DNA from: Photobacterium piscicola
Lineage (GTDB): Bacteria; Pseudomonadota; Gammaproteobacteria; Enterobacterales; Vibrionaceae
Direction: 5' to 3'
Assembly (NCBI RefSeq): GCF_900166965.1
Contig: NZ_FUZI01000014.1
Coordinates: 1-64,000 of the forward strand
DNA length: 64,000 bases
Shown here: one piece after another, positions 30,518 to 41,176 of the stretch
Numbering within the stretch: the stretch's first letter is position 1
Layout: the number at the start of each line of letters is the position of its first letter
The notes under the pieces: generated by a model
Told to the model about the DNA's origin: nothing
Seen by the model: the letters and a program-made list of their open reading frames with translations, nothing else
The model's database searches: none
Translations under genes and position numbers: made by a program

Positions 30518-31463
30518 ATTAGAACAATTGAAAAAGTACACTACCGTTGTTGCGGATACCGGTGACATTGATGCGATTGCGGCTTTTCAACCTCAAGATG
30601 CCACCACTAACCCTTCTTTGGTGCTAAAAGCGGCTGAGATGCCTCAATACGATCACTTGATTGCTGATGCAGTGACGTGGGCAAAATCTAAAAGCGATGA
30701 TAAGTCTCAGCAATTAATTGATGTTGGAGACAAGTTGGCAGTCAATATTGGCCTAGAGATTTTAAAAACGGTGCCGGGACGTATCTCTACAGAAGTGGAT
30801 GCTCGCATGTCATTTGACAAAGAAGCAAGCTTAGCAAAGGCACGCAAACTGATTGCGATGTACAACGAGGCCGGTATTAATAACGAGCGCATTTTAATCA
30901 AACTGGCTTCCACTTGGGAAGGTATTAAAGCTGCTGAAGTGTTAGAGAAAGAAGGCATCAATTGTAATTTGACATTGTTGTTTAATTTCGCTCAAGCAAA
31001 AGCGTGTGCAGAAGCTGGTGCTTTCTTAATTTCCCCTTTTGTAGGGCGAATTCTTGATTGGTACAAAACCAATACAGAGAAAAAAGAGTACTTACCTAAT
31101 GAAGACCCAGGTGTCGTTTCAGTATCAGATATCTACAACTACTACAAAGACCACGGTTACGAAACAGTCGTCATGGGTGCCAGCTTCCGTAACGCGGAAG
31201 AAGTTTTAGCGTTAACAGGGTGTGACCGCCTGACGATTGGTCCAGCAATCTTAGATCAACTAGCCGCCCAAGAAGGCGATGTGCAATGCCTGCTATTTTC
31301 AGCGCGTGATGCGATTAAAACTGCACCTGCATCGATGACAGAAGCTGAATTCCGATGGGAAATGAACCAAGACCCAATGGCAACAGAAAAGTTGTCGGAA
31401 GGTATTCGCAATTTTGCCGTCGACCAAGGCAAATTGGAAACAATGATCGAAGCGCGCTTGTAG
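30510..31463 (+). CDS. tal: Transaldolase
   Basis: A 317-residue TalB-type transaldolase. The Schiff-base lysine is Lys131 in '[14 protein letters not shown]'; 'DATTNPSL' near residues 30-37 and '[13 protein letters not shown]' are family blocks. It moves a dihydroxyacetone unit between sedoheptulose-7-phosphate and glyceraldehyde-3-phosphate. The ATG at 30510 is chosen over 30504 because it matches the family start '[11 protein letters not shown]'. It sits 7 bp before transketolase. Confidence 0.95.
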   Translation: MNKLEQLKKYTTVVADTGDIDAIAAFQPQDATTNPSLVLKAAEMPQYDHLIADAVTWAKSKSDDKSQQLIDVGDKLAVNIGLEILKTVPGRISTEVDARMSFDKEASLAKARKLIAMYNEAGINNERILIKLASTWEGIKAAEVLEKEGINCNLTLLFNFAQAKACAEAGAFLISPFVGRILDWYKTNTEKKEYLPNEDPGVVSVSDIYNYYKDHGYETVVMGASFRNAEEVLALTGCDRLTIGPAILDQLAAQEGDVQCLLFSARDAIKTAPASMTEAEFRWEMNQDPMATEKLSEGIRNFAVDQGKLETMIEARL

Positions 31464-31470
31464 GAGATGC

Positions 31471-33468
31471 ATGATGATTTCACGTTCAAAACTTGCTGAT
31501 ACGATTCGTGTATTAAGTATGGATGCAGTGCAGAAAGCAGGCTCAGGCCACCCAGGGGCTCCAATGGGAATGGCAGATATCGCTGAAGTACTATGGCGAG
31601 ACTTTCTAAAACACAACCCAACAAATCCGAATTGGACTGACCGAGATAGATTTATTCTATCGAATGGTCATGGTTCGATGTTGATCTACAGCTTGCTGCA
31701 CCTATCTGGGTACAAGTTGTCGATGAACGATATTAAATCTTTCCGTCAATTACACAGTAAAACCGCAGGTCATCCTGAATATGGTTACGCGCCGGGTATT
31801 GAGACAACAACAGGCCCATTAGGACAAGGCATCACTAACGGCGTGGGAATGGCGTTGGCGGAGAAAGTTCTGGGCGAACAATTTAATCGAGATGGTCATA
31901 ACATCGTAGATCACCATACTTATGTGTTCATGGGTGATGGCTGCATGATGGAAGGGATTTCGCATGAAGCTTGTTCACTCGCGGGAACACTAGGGCTTGG
32001 AAAGTTAGTTGCATTTTGGGATGACAATGGCATTTCAATTGATGGCGAAGTTGATGGTTGGTTCTCTGATGATACGCCAAAACGCTTTGAAGCTTATGGC
32101 TGGCATGTAATAGCAAATGTTGATGGTCATAATTCTGAAAGTATCCATAAAGCAATTACTGAAGCGAAATCGATAACAGATAGACCTAGCTTGATTTGTT
32201 GCAAAACAATCATTGGCTTCGGCTCTCCAAATAAATCAGCAAGCCATGACTGCCACGGTGCTCCGCTAGGAACTGAAGAAGTCGCACTTGTTCGCTCAAA
32301 CTTGGGGTGGAAGCACCCAGAGTTTGAAATACCACAAGATATTTACAATAAGTGGGATAGAAAAGAGCAAGGCAAGGCTGATGAACTTAATTGGCAAGCT
32401 CGTTTTGATACTTACCAACAAGCTTACCCTGAGTTAGCGGCTGAGTTTACACGCCGTAGCCAAAACTTATTACCAGAAAACTGGGAGCAGTATACGCAAG
32501 ACTTGATTCAGACCTTGCAAGCAAACCCGCAAACGATTGCAACTAGAAAAGCATCTCAAAATACAATTGAAGCGTTTAGTCCGTTACTTCCAGAATTCTT
32601 GGGTGGTTCAGCAGATTTGACACCATCAAACCTGACGAATTGGTCGGGTTCAAAATCAATCTCGGCTCAAGATGCCTCTGGTAATTACTTAAGTTACGGC
32701 GTACGTGAGTTTGCGATGTCAGCAATGATGAATGGTATCGCACTTCATGGCGGCTTTATTCCTTATGGCGGCACTTTCTTGATGTTCATGGAATACGCTC
32801 GAAACGCACTGCGTATGGCGGCATTGATGAAACAACGCAGCATCTTTGTTTATACCCATGACTCAATTGGTTTGGGGGAAGACGGCCCAACACATCAGCC
32901 AGTGGAGCAGATCGCATCATTACGTCTGACACCAAACATGAGTACATGGCGCCCTTGTGACCAAGTAGAAACGGCTGTGGCTTGGAAGTCGGCGATCGAA
33001 CGCTTTGATGGTCCAACATCGTTGATTTTCTCTCGCCAAAATCTTGTGCAGTTTGAACGTGATGAATCGATGTTAGCCAATGTAGCAAAAGGCGGATATA
33101 TCCTTTCTGATTGTAAAGGTGAACCTGAGTTGATTTTGATTGCTACGGGATCTGAGGTGGCGCTGGCTATGAAAGCAAAAGTGCAATTAGCAAACGTACG
33201 CTGCCGAGTAGTTTCGATGCCAGCAACAGATGTGTTTGATGCTCAATCAACTGAATATCAAGAGCAAGTGCTGCCTAGTCATGTCACCGCACGCGTTGCA
33301 ATAGAAGCCGGCATTCGTGACTACTGGTTCAAATATGTAGGGCTACGAGGTGACATCGTGGGCATGACAAGCTTTGGTGAATCAGCGCCTGCAGAAGAGT
33401 TATTTGAAATGTTTGGGTTTACGGTTGAAAACATCGTAGAGAAATCTAAAGCGGTTCTGGAGAGATAG
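31471..33468 (+). CDS. tkt: Transketolase
   Basis: A full-length (665 residues) thiamine-diphosphate enzyme: '[11 protein letters not shown]' near residues 26-36, '[17 protein letters not shown]', the ThDP motif 'GDGCMMEG ... DDN', and '[14 protein letters not shown]' in the second domain. It transfers two-carbon units among pentose and hexose phosphates. A GGAG site precedes the start. This will be a second copy beside the chromosomal tkt. Confidence 0.96.
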   Translation: MMISRSKLADTIRVLSMDAVQKAGSGHPGAPMGMADIAEVLWRDFLKHNPTNPNWTDRDRFILSNGHGSMLIYSLLHLSGYKLSMNDIKSFRQLHSKTAGHPEYGYAPGIETTTGPLGQGITNGVGMALAEKVLGEQFNRDGHNIVDHHTYVFMGDGCMMEGISHEACSLAGTLGLGKLVAFWDDNGISIDGEVDGWFSDDTPKRFEAYGWHVIANVDGHNSESIHKAITEAKSITDRPSLICCKTIIGFGSPNKSASHDCHGAPLGTEEVALVRSNLGWKHPEFEIPQDIYNKWDRKEQGKADELNWQARFDTYQQAYPELAAEFTRRSQNLLPENWEQYTQDLIQTLQANPQTIATRKASQNTIEAFSPLLPEFLGGSADLTPSNLTNWSGSKSISAQDASGNYLSYGVREFAMSAMMNGIALHGGFIPYGGTFLMFMEYARNALRMAALMKQRSIFVYTHDSIGLGEDGPTHQPVEQIASLRLTPNMSTWRPCDQVETAVAWKSAIERFDGPTSLIFSRQNLVQFERDESMLANVAKGGYILSDCKGEPELILIATGSEVALAMKAKVQLANVRCRVVSMPATDVFDAQSTEYQEQVLPSHVTARVAIEAGIRDYWFKYVGLRGDIVGMTSFGESAPAEELFEMFGFTVENIVEKSKAVLER

Positions 33469-33469
33469 T

Positions 33470-34186
33470 ATGGCAATGACAACGCGTTTTATTGACAACA
33501 TCAGCCATGACTGCCTGCGAACTAAGGCTGCGAAAGTAGCCTTAGAGCATGTAATTGATGCGCTAACGCCTTCAAGTGTCATTGGAATTGGTACAGGTGC
33601 AACCGTCGAAGTCTTTATACAGTTATTGAAACAGAGTGGAACGGAGTTTTCTCACTGTGTATCGAGTTCTGAACGTTCGAGTAAGGCGATTGCAGAGGCT
33701 GGCTTGAAAGAGTTGGCAATTGCGGAGTGCGACCGTGTCGATTTTTATATTGATGGCATAGATGAGGGTATGGCCGACGGCATTACAGTGAAAGGTGGAG
33801 GCGCAGCGTTAGCGCGTGAAAAAGTGCTCGCGACATTAGCAATGAGCTTTATCACTATTGCCGATAGCGGCCGTTTAGTCAATCAACTAGGGCAATTTCC
33901 GTTACCAGTGGAGGTACTGCCAGCTGCACAGAAAGCGGTTTTCAACGCTTTACGAAGTTTAGGTGGAGAGCCTGTGCTAAGGGAAGGCTGCTTGACTGAT
34001 AACGGCAACATAATCCTTGATGTTTCTGGCTTAGATCTTACTGAGCCTAAAAGTCGAGAAAGAGAATTAAATGCGATTGCTGGAGTGGTTGAAAACGGCA
34101 TCTTTGCGCAGCGTTCAGCAGATTTCATGGCGTTCTCAAATAGCGAAGGAACACATTGGTTATCGAGGATAATGAAACCTCAATAA
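33470..34186 (+). CDS. rpiA: Ribose-5-phosphate isomerase A
   Basis: A 238-residue RpiA with 'GIGTGATVEVFIQ' near residues 39-51, 'FYIDGIDEG', 'VKGGGAALAREK' and 'IADSGR'. It interconverts ribose-5- and ribulose-5-phosphate. Its ATG is 1 bp after the transketolase stop. With tal, tkt and the epimerase-like protein, the plasmid encodes a nearly whole non-oxidative pentose phosphate route. Confidence 0.94.
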   Translation: MAMTTRFIDNISHDCLRTKAAKVALEHVIDALTPSSVIGIGTGATVEVFIQLLKQSGTEFSHCVSSSERSSKAIAEAGLKELAIAECDRVDFYIDGIDEGMADGITVKGGGAALAREKVLATLAMSFITIADSGRLVNQLGQFPLPVEVLPAAQKAVFNALRSLGGEPVLREGCLTDNGNIILDVSGLDLTEPKSRERELNAIAGVVENGIFAQRSADFMAFSNSEGTHWLSRIMKPQ

Positions 34187-34233
34187 TAAGTCTATTTAAG
34201 GCTTACTCAGTAACGATTAATTAGGGACTAAAC

Positions 34234-35664
34234 ATGATGGAAAGCAATTTATCACCCCGTTTTCAGGGCTATCTTGACCAACATCACCAAGCGTTCTTGG
34301 ATGATTTGTCAGGGTTAATTGCTATTCCGTCTGTGCGAGACTTAACCACAAGTGAAGAATGCGCACCATTTGGCCGCTCAATTAGACAGGCTTTCGACTA
34401 CTTAATTGAACTCGCACAGCGTGAAGGCTTTGAAGTGAGAGATCATCAAGGTTATGCGCTAGATATTTGTTTTGGTCAAGGTGAGCAAGAAATAGCAATT
34501 TTGCACCACGTTGATGTCGTTGAAGCCGGTGATTTAAATGAATGGAATACACCGCCATTTGAAATGCATAAACAAGGTGATGAGTTATACGGTCGAGGCG
34601 TTACAGACAACAAAGGCCCTTTGATGGCAAGTCTGTACATCCTCAAGATGTTTAAAGCACTAGATGTGAAGCTCGATAAAACGATTCGACTCATTATCGG
34701 TGGTGCAGAAGAGACAACTTGGGAATGTGTAGAACATTATTTTAAGCACAATCCTCAGCCAGAATATGGTTTTTCCCCTGATGGTGACTTCCCAATCGTC
34801 AATGGAGAAAAAGGAATCCTATATGCGTCATTTCAACGAGAACTCCCAACTCTCACAGACGTAGGAAATTGCCAGATAATCAGTATTGAAAGTGAACGTG
34901 ATAGAACATCTACTTGCTATCAATTAACTGTGTACTTAGCTGGTAAAAAAGCAGCTGAAGTTGCAGCAAGGTTTGCAACTTTTGCCAAAGTAACGCTCGT
35001 GGAAAATAAAGCGGATATTGATAACTCACAAAAGGAGCTGTACTGCGTTGAATTATCGACGCCATGGGAGAAGTCCCGCAATCCGCATAAAGTTGACAAC
35101 TGTATGGATCAGTTTGTTCTTCAAATGCGAGATGTTGACGGTTTAGATGCTCATTCTCAAAGCTTGATTGAATTATTGGATGGATGCTTTGCGCAAGCAA
35201 GCGATGCTTCCAAATTAGGACTCAAGTATCAAGATGATGAAATGGGAATAACAACTTGTTGTATTTCGTCTATTAACCTCGATCAACATAGTTACAACTT
35301 AGATTTTGATTTTCGGTTTCCTAAAGGCCTGACTATCGATGAAATTCGTACCCAACTCCAATACTTGTCCCAACAATATGGAGTGAAATTGATTGAACAG
35401 CAGTACTTACCTCTATCTTACCTCTCACCCGAAAGTGATCTTATCCAAGTTATGGGAAAAGCTTATTCCGAAGTTACAAGAACGGACGCTCAATGTTTTA
35501 GCAAAGGCGCAGCTTCGTATGCGCGAGCATTAAACAACGGCGTTGCATTCGGACCTACTTTTCCTGGTGATGTGACTTGTGTTCATGAGCCCAACGAAAG
35601 GCTCAATATCAAATCATTAAAAAGAGCAATAACAATATACGTAAAAGTTCTCGTGTCACTTTAG
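34234..35664 (+). CDS. M20 dipeptidase, PepV-like
   Basis: A 476-residue M20A metallopeptidase: 'LHHVDVVEAGDLNEW' near residues 89-103 (first zinc His), 'GRGVTDNKGPLMASLY' (bridging Asp), 'GGAEETTWECVEHY' (catalytic Glu) and the late 'GGASY'-like 'KGAASYARAL'. The family includes PepV and Sapep. Its place between rpiA and the PTS gene suggests that the operon's substrate may carry an amide or amino-acid part; this is speculation. Confidence 0.85.
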   Translation: MMESNLSPRFQGYLDQHHQAFLDDLSGLIAIPSVRDLTTSEECAPFGRSIRQAFDYLIELAQREGFEVRDHQGYALDICFGQGEQEIAILHHVDVVEAGDLNEWNTPPFEMHKQGDELYGRGVTDNKGPLMASLYILKMFKALDVKLDKTIRLIIGGAEETTWECVEHYFKHNPQPEYGFSPDGDFPIVNGEKGILYASFQRELPTLTDVGNCQIISIESERDRTSTCYQLTVYLAGKKAAEVAARFATFAKVTLVENKADIDNSQKELYCVELSTPWEKSRNPHKVDNCMDQFVLQMRDVDGLDAHSQSLIELLDGCFAQASDASKLGLKYQDDEMGITTCCISSINLDQHSYNLDFDFRFPKGLTIDEIRTQLQYLSQQYGVKLIEQQYLPLSYLSPESDLIQVMGKAYSEVTRTDAQCFSKGAASYARALNNGVAFGPTFPGDVTCVHEPNERLNIKSLKRAITIYVKVLVSL

Positions 35665-35673
35665 GAGTAAATT

Positions 35674-37257
35674 ATGAGAGATAAGGTTCAAGCACTTGCT
35701 GGAGGTATGATGGTATCTATCATCGTACTGGTTATCGCAGGTATATTTATTGGTATAGGTGCAGGCATTGTAAATCAAATGTCTGCAACTAACTCTGTTA
35801 TTTGGGCATTCTTCAAACTGATGTTAGATCTAGGTTTGATGGTGATGCGCAACCTACCTCCATTCTTCGCGATTGGTTTAGCTTTTGCACTCGCTAAATC
35901 AGAAAAAGGATGGGCAGCCTTTACCGGTTTTACTGCGTTCATGTGTTTCAATGTAGCTATCGGCTCGATTGCTGCATTTCACGGTTGGACGACTGAAACC
36001 ACCAGTGTTGCATCTTTGATGGATAATGCTGGTTACGACAAAGTTGCTGCACAAAACTTCAACTCTTTATGGGGAGAATCTCTAGGCATTTTCGCTTATA
36101 ACATGGGTATCTTCAGTGGTATTCTTGTGGGCTGCATTACGGCTTGGATTCACAACCGTTTTTACAAATTTGAAATGCCTACGTTACTCAGCTTTTTCTC
36201 TGGCCCACGCGCGGTAGTGATTTTCACTTACTTTGCTATCATGCCAATTGCTCTCTTCGTTTACTACGCTTGGCCACCAATTGCTGGTGCTTTACAGTCG
36301 ATAACAACGCTTATTACCAGCTCTGGTATCTTTGGTTCATTCCTTTTCGGGGTGTTTGATAAAGGCTTATTACCATTTGGCTTGCACCATTTGATCGCTT
36401 TCCCTATTGAGTACACGCGAGTAGGCGGCGTAATGGAAATTAATGGTGTGGTTTATGAAGGTGTTCGTAACATTATGAATGGCCAATTAAGCTCTCCAGA
36501 GGCAACAAGCTACATTACCCATAACTTCACTAGCGGACGTATTCCAATTCAAATTGGTGGTTTAACCGGTGCGGCTTATGCGATGTATGTGACAGCGAAA
36601 ACACAAAACCGCAAGAAAGTTGCAGCCATCATGGTGCCAGCGGTGTTCACTGCGGCAGTGATTGGTATCACTGAACCTCTAGAGTACACATTTTTATTTG
36701 TTCAGCCTTTATTATTCTTTGTCATTCATGTGCCTCTAAATGGTTTAGCTTATGTGATAACTGAAATGATGGGCGTATCTATTCATGGTAATCAGCTATT
36801 GTTCATGGTGCCTAACTTACTTCAACCAGAGAAAGTGCATGCATGGGCTCTGATATGGATAGTTCCTCTGTATTTCGTTATTTACTTCTACACCTTTAAG
36901 TTCTTTATCTTGAAGTTTGACTCGAAAACTCCGGGTCGTGAAGAAGATAATGGTGATATAGCACTGTACTCTAAAGAAGATTTTAAAAAGAAAAAAAAGC
37001 AAACCTCAAAAGACCTGCCTGCTGAAATTATTAAAGCACTAGGCGGTGCCTACAATATTGAAAACGTAGCTAATTGTGCCACTAGACTGCGTGTTTCATT
37101 GCATGATGAATCCTTAGCGGCAAGCGATAAAATTTGGAAACAAGAACTTAACGCTATAGGAGTAGTAAGGATGAATAAAGGTATTCAAGTGATATACGGT
37201 GCTAATGTCATAACAATAGCCTCTGGTATTAAAGAAGCCTTAGGTATTGATTCCTAA
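35674..37257 (+). CDS. PTS transporter, EIICB, glucose family
   Basis: A 527-residue protein: membrane IIC domain (residues about 1-415, some ten segments, with the family block 'GITEPLEYTFLFVQP') and a C-terminal IIB domain with phosphorylation site Cys468 in 'NCATRLRVSL'. It imports and phosphorylates a sugar. No IIA domain is fused or nearby, so the chromosomal Crr-type IIA would supply phosphate. The short linker (about 430-450) is lysine-rich. It follows the peptidase by 9 bp. Confidence 0.92.
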   Translation: MRDKVQALAGGMMVSIIVLVIAGIFIGIGAGIVNQMSATNSVIWAFFKLMLDLGLMVMRNLPPFFAIGLAFALAKSEKGWAAFTGFTAFMCFNVAIGSIAAFHGWTTETTSVASLMDNAGYDKVAAQNFNSLWGESLGIFAYNMGIFSGILVGCITAWIHNRFYKFEMPTLLSFFSGPRAVVIFTYFAIMPIALFVYYAWPPIAGALQSITTLITSSGIFGSFLFGVFDKGLLPFGLHHLIAFPIEYTRVGGVMEINGVVYEGVRNIMNGQLSSPEATSYITHNFTSGRIPIQIGGLTGAAYAMYVTAKTQNRKKVAAIMVPAVFTAAVIGITEPLEYTFLFVQPLLFFVIHVPLNGLAYVITEMMGVSIHGNQLLFMVPNLLQPEKVHAWALIWIVPLYFVIYFYTFKFFILKFDSKTPGREEDNGDIALYSKEDFKKKKKQTSKDLPAEIIKALGGAYNIENVANCATRLRVSLHDESLAASDKIWKQELNAIGVVRMNKGIQVIYGANVITIASGIKEALGIDS

Positions 37258-37355
37258 CAACGTATTTCCTTATGTAACCCTACAGTTACAAGCTTTATAA
37301 CTCATGATTTTTCCTGTGACCCCGCGTCACAGGAAGGGATTCATGCACCTGAAAT

Positions 37356-38789
37356 ATGGATATTATAAAAATGAAAACAATAATAAAACATGTGATCACC
37401 TTACTTTCTCTATGCATTTCTGGCGTTCTACATGCGAGTGAAAATACAATAGCGGATTGGCCAGAACGAAGCCCTATGGTGTTCTGGGGAGACAGAGCCA
37501 ATGAAGATTGGAGCTATGTTGACGATTTGAAAGAGAGCCAAAAAAGCTTCTCTGAGAAATTAAAGCGTTTAGACATTGATGAAAGCGGTGACTGGAAAAT
37601 TTCTTTTAGTGGTAATGTAAAAGTGGCTCTCGATAACCGTTGGAACCATATGTACGATGGCGAAAATCGTAAAAAAAATGAGCTTCGGACTCGTATGCAG
37701 TTTGCGACAGATGTGACGTATCAAGATTGGATGCGCCTATTCGGTGAGATTCGCACTAACTACACTAATCTAGATAATCCTGGGCCAGTGGATGATGCTG
37801 GTACGGATTTCCAACAATTGTTCGCAGAATTTAAGTTCCTTGACGATGGCCAACAATATTTAAGTACACGACTTGGTCGTCAAGAAATTTACTTAAATGA
37901 ATGGCAAATGATGAACCGTGAACCAACGCCGGTACAGTCTAGTTGGAATGCTGCAAGCGCGAAGTATAGTGTTTCTGGTATTAATTTTGATGTTTATTAC
38001 GGTGAAGAAGTCTTCCCGCTCTATAGCGATGGTAGCTTTAGTGGTAATTGGGATGACAAAACTAACGGTAAGAAATCAACAGGTTTATTCGCGAATTGGC
38101 AAACAGATCTCGGCACGATGCAAGCTTACGTAATGAGTAATCAGCTGACAAACGAAAGCTTTGTTAATGCTCCTGATGGTGATGTTGATATTCAAGTTTT
38201 GGGTATTCATGCTCATGACTTCGTAAGTGAAGGCTTTGGTTACATGTTTGATGGTGTGTACCAATTTGGTGACCATGCAGGTAAAGATATTTCTGCTTAT
38301 ATGGCTTACGTAGACTTGAATTACAATTGGAAGGCAGACCGGAACTATCGTTTAGGTTTGAACCTACACTATGCTTCAGGTTCGGATAAAAATAGCGATA
38401 AGGTCAATACCTTTAACCCGCTATGGACCGGTGACCCATTAGGATTCGCACATGATGGGGCATATGGTAATGCCATGCAGGTTGGTTCGTATACCGTCAT
38501 TGAATATCAGCCAAAGCAGTCAATCATTGCTGGCTTCATGTCGACATGGAGAGCAAACACCGATGATGCGATTTATACGTTAAATCAAGATGTATTGTTT
38601 GGTGCTGAATCAGATGAAAAATACGCTTATAGCCAGTTTTATCTGCAATTCCATAACTACATTACAGGTAACTTAAAGTCGGAGGTGAATATGTACTACG
38701 CTCTAGACAGCGACTATACCCGTGATGTGGTAGGCAGCTCGAGCGATGATATCTCACGAGTTGAATTTACGCTAATTTATAACTTCTAA
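37356..38789 (+). CDS. Outer-membrane beta-barrel channel (alginate-export/porin type)
   Basis: A 477-residue protein with a signal peptide ('KHVITLLSLCISGVLHASE') and many short amphipathic strands rich in aromatic residues, ending in 'RVEFTLIYNF', an outer-membrane C-terminal signature with final Phe. The 'GRQEIYLNEWQ' motif is like that in alginate-export (AlgE-like) porins. ATG at 37371 is a possible second start. It probably lets the operon's sugar through the outer membrane, though it is after a 98-bp gap. Confidence 0.8.
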   Translation: MDIIKMKTIIKHVITLLSLCISGVLHASENTIADWPERSPMVFWGDRANEDWSYVDDLKESQKSFSEKLKRLDIDESGDWKISFSGNVKVALDNRWNHMYDGENRKKNELRTRMQFATDVTYQDWMRLFGEIRTNYTNLDNPGPVDDAGTDFQQLFAEFKFLDDGQQYLSTRLGRQEIYLNEWQMMNREPTPVQSSWNAASAKYSVSGINFDVYYGEEVFPLYSDGSFSGNWDDKTNGKKSTGLFANWQTDLGTMQAYVMSNQLTNESFVNAPDGDVDIQVLGIHAHDFVSEGFGYMFDGVYQFGDHAGKDISAYMAYVDLNYNWKADRNYRLGLNLHYASGSDKNSDKVNTFNPLWTGDPLGFAHDGAYGNAMQVGSYTVIEYQPKQSIIAGFMSTWRANTDDAIYTLNQDVLFGAESDEKYAYSQFYLQFHNYITGNLKSEVNMYYALDSDYTRDVVGSSSDDISRVEFTLIYNF

Positions 38790-38826
38790 TCCAGTAGTCA
38801 TTACTACAAAAACAGTAATGTATTTT

Positions 38827-38848
38827 AGCTCAACTTGTAAGTTGAGCT
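38827..38848. terminator. Hairpin after the sugar operon
   Basis: AGCTCAACTT pairs with AAGTTGAGCT with a two-base loop. There is no good T run; it may act as a weak terminator or RNA-stabilising end. Confidence 0.45.
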
Positions 38849-38959
38849 GATTTACAAATACTATAACTGACCATAACATTTTCAAAATAGGTTTGGAAAA
38901 ATGAGAAGTTTCGATAAAATTTCAAAATGATTCTGCTTCGCTGTTTTGGTCATTTGATA

Positions 38960-39002
38960 TTACAACCCCCATTGTAATTAAAATTTACAATGGGGGTTGT
39001 AA
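38960..39002. other. parS-like centromere next to parB
   Basis: Two palindromic sites of opposite orientation, TTACAACCCCCATTGTAA (38960-38977) and its inverse (38985-39002), 7 bp apart. They lie immediately after the parB stop codon. A palindrome pair of this sort at the end of parB is the usual place for a P1-type parS. ParB binding is inferred. Confidence 0.75.
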
Positions 39003-39938
39003 TCAAGATTCATGGTTTATTTTATCATTTACGAATTTGATTACTTCTTTGTATAAATCATCATTTAAACCACTTAACTCAATAGTAAGTTTTTTATGAT
39101 CATCAGTTTCATGGATTTTTGCGTACTTATCTTTTTCAGAAAATATCTGAATATCATTGATTATCCATTTTGATACTTGCTTAGTTTGAATAATATCTAG
39201 CATTCTTTTCATAACAGAATGCTGTATTTCATCTATTTCTGAGCTATCAATATCTAATAACATTAATTGTTTAATAAATTGTGACATACTGATGTTGTTA
39301 GTTTTTAGATATTTCTCAACCTTCACTAATTTAGAATAAAAGCTATTTGGAATACCTTCAGGATCGGGAAAAACATCAATTAGATTTTGATTAATACTTG
39401 CTGCAACAAGACGTTTTCTGCATGTTTCTCTACCTATATTTAATTGTTCTGCTAATTGAATTGCTGACCAATTATTTTTTTCCATAAGGGTAGGATAAAC
39501 AGCCCCAATTTCTCGATACGATAATTTCTTTTGAGTAAATGTTGATTCTATAAATGCAGTCAAATCATTGTCAGATATTTCATCTGCTTTAAAGACATAT
39601 AGAGGCAAATCTTTATTACTTAAAATACATGCCATCCGACGGCGAGAAGATTCAATAATTAAAAATTTACCATCCTTTTCAATTGCGAAGCCTTCAGTAT
39701 GTACACCGCTTAATTTAATCGACGGTAGGATGTCACGTAAAGATTCAGCAGTTAAGTTCGTTTGATTACGAATATTCAAATGATGAATTACTGTTTTATT
39801 TTCAATTTCATTTGCTTTTATAACAACGCGAGTTGCTATAACTTTTGCACCACTTTTAAATATAAGCTCTTTGGTACTTAGTGATGGTAGATTGTTTGTT
39901 CTCTGACCAAACCCTGTTCTTTTATGTGATAAGCTCAT
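39003..39938 (-). CDS. parB: ParB-family partition protein
   Basis: A 311-residue protein of the P1-like ParB/RepB class. The N-terminal nuclease-like region has 'ESSRRRMACIL' near residue 93-103 (the box II arginine motif). The HTH lies near 143-180 ('IGAVYPTLMEKNNWSAIQLAEQLNIGRETCRKRL' region). The C-terminal part would dimerise. It lies 2 bp after parA. A diverged fragment of this gene is present at 63398-63716. Confidence 0.9.
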   Translation of the reverse strand: MSLSHKRTGFGQRTNNLPSLSTKELIFKSGAKVIATRVVIKANEIENKTVIHHLNIRNQTNLTAESLRDILPSIKLSGVHTEGFAIEKDGKFLIIESSRRRMACILSNKDLPLYVFKADEISDNDLTAFIESTFTQKKLSYREIGAVYPTLMEKNNWSAIQLAEQLNIGRETCRKRLVAASINQNLIDVFPDPEGIPNSFYSKLVKVEKYLKTNNISMSQFIKQLMLLDIDSSEIDEIQHSVMKRMLDIIQTKQVSKWIINDIQIFSEKDKYAKIHETDDHKKLTIELSGLNDDLYKEVIKFVNDKINHES

Positions 39939-39940
39939 AG

Positions 39941-41176
39941 TTAAACAGCCTTATTTGAAATTAGTTTTAATTCGTTCGTAATTTGTTTATAAACAGCACT
40001 AACCGAAAGTAACGCTTTATCTAGTTGCTTTGCAGAGCAAACATCCTCAGATTTCACGATATCAAGTACAGTTCTATTTAATTCAGCAGTAGCAACAAAA
40101 GCTTCGCTATGTTCAATTGCAGTCGATAATAATATAGATCCCGCAGTGCGTAAGAGCTTGTCAAACACCCTAACTTCACTATTAGATTTATCATTAAAAT
40201 TGACAGGTAACATTTTTAGCCATTTAATATTTTCACCTTTGCTTGGTAACTCACCTAAAGTTCCAGAAAGTGTTTTTAGGTAGTTCGTTGTAGATGCAAA
40301 GTCATATTCACGGGGCGTTACAGGTATCAGAATTGCGTCAGAAGCTTCATTTACAGCCCACAAGATAGGAGAGTTTTGTGGGGGCGTATCTATAAAAATG
40401 AAATCATATTCATCTTTATAAACATTCATAATTTCACGTAACTTAGTTAATAGCTTTTGCTGCTCTAATTCATCAGATTGCCAAAAAAGATCAACAAAAC
40501 GTTCGTCGTCTGGAAAAGCAGGGATCACATCTAAATTGGGTAAATGAGTTTGAAATGGTGCTTTCAATATGAGATCTCTCTGCTCGTATCCAGCGGATAA
40601 GTATTGACTAAAAACACCCACTTCTTTGTTTGCAAGAGCCATATCTATAGCTGTCATATATATGGAGTCATCAGACTGAGAGCGAACGAGTGATTGGCCT
40701 GTTGAACCTTGTGGATCAAGGTCAATGATTAAGCACCGAGCATTCAAATTAATATCAAGTGCAGTCGCCGTCGCTAACGTTGCTGTTGTAGTTGATTTAC
40801 CGGTTCCGCCTTTATGGTTTTGAACAGCAATCGCAATAGATGAATAATTTTCTTTGTATTTCGGAAATTGCATATACTCACAGAAAGCAGCAACATCAAA
40901 GCGGTTATACAACTTAGTTTTACCATTGGTAATAGGCTCACCAATCAAACCTTCTTTTTCAGCTTCATCAATACGAGAATTAAAAGTAACGCGAGATAAG
41001 CCAAACAACTTTTGTAATTCGCCTTTTTTTAAGCTGTGGTTGTAAATTAAGCGATCAACACTATCAACATCTTTATCTGTCACTCTTATTGATTTTTGAT
41101 GTTCAATAAGCTCTTTTAGTGATTGTTGTTCAACATGCATTTGTCCTGACACACGTTCCAGCGTTTTAATAATCAT
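39941..41176 (-). CDS. parA: ParA partition ATPase, P1 type
   Basis: A 411-residue ParA with an N-terminal HTH region ('SLKKGELQKLFGLSRVTFNSRIDEAEKEGLI', about residues 45-75), then Walker A 'KGGTGKSTT' near 119 and 'DFIFIDTPPQN'. Large ParA with an N-terminal DNA-binding domain represses its own operon, as in P1. The ATG at 41176 is preferred to an upstream in-frame ATG (41248), because AGGAGG lies 8 bp before it. Confidence 0.92.
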   Translation of the reverse strand: MIIKTLERVSGQMHVEQQSLKELIEHQKSIRVTDKDVDSVDRLIYNHSLKKGELQKLFGLSRVTFNSRIDEAEKEGLIGEPITNGKTKLYNRFDVAAFCEYMQFPKYKENYSSIAIAVQNHKGGTGKSTTTATLATATALDINLNARCLIIDLDPQGSTGQSLVRSQSDDSIYMTAIDMALANKEVGVFSQYLSAGYEQRDLILKAPFQTHLPNLDVIPAFPDDERFVDLFWQSDELEQQKLLTKLREIMNVYKDEYDFIFIDTPPQNSPILWAVNEASDAILIPVTPREYDFASTTNYLKTLSGTLGELPSKGENIKWLKMLPVNFNDKSNSEVRVFDKLLRTAGSILLSTAIEHSEAFVATAELNRTVLDIVKSEDVCSAKQLDKALLSVSAVYKQITNELKLISNKAV

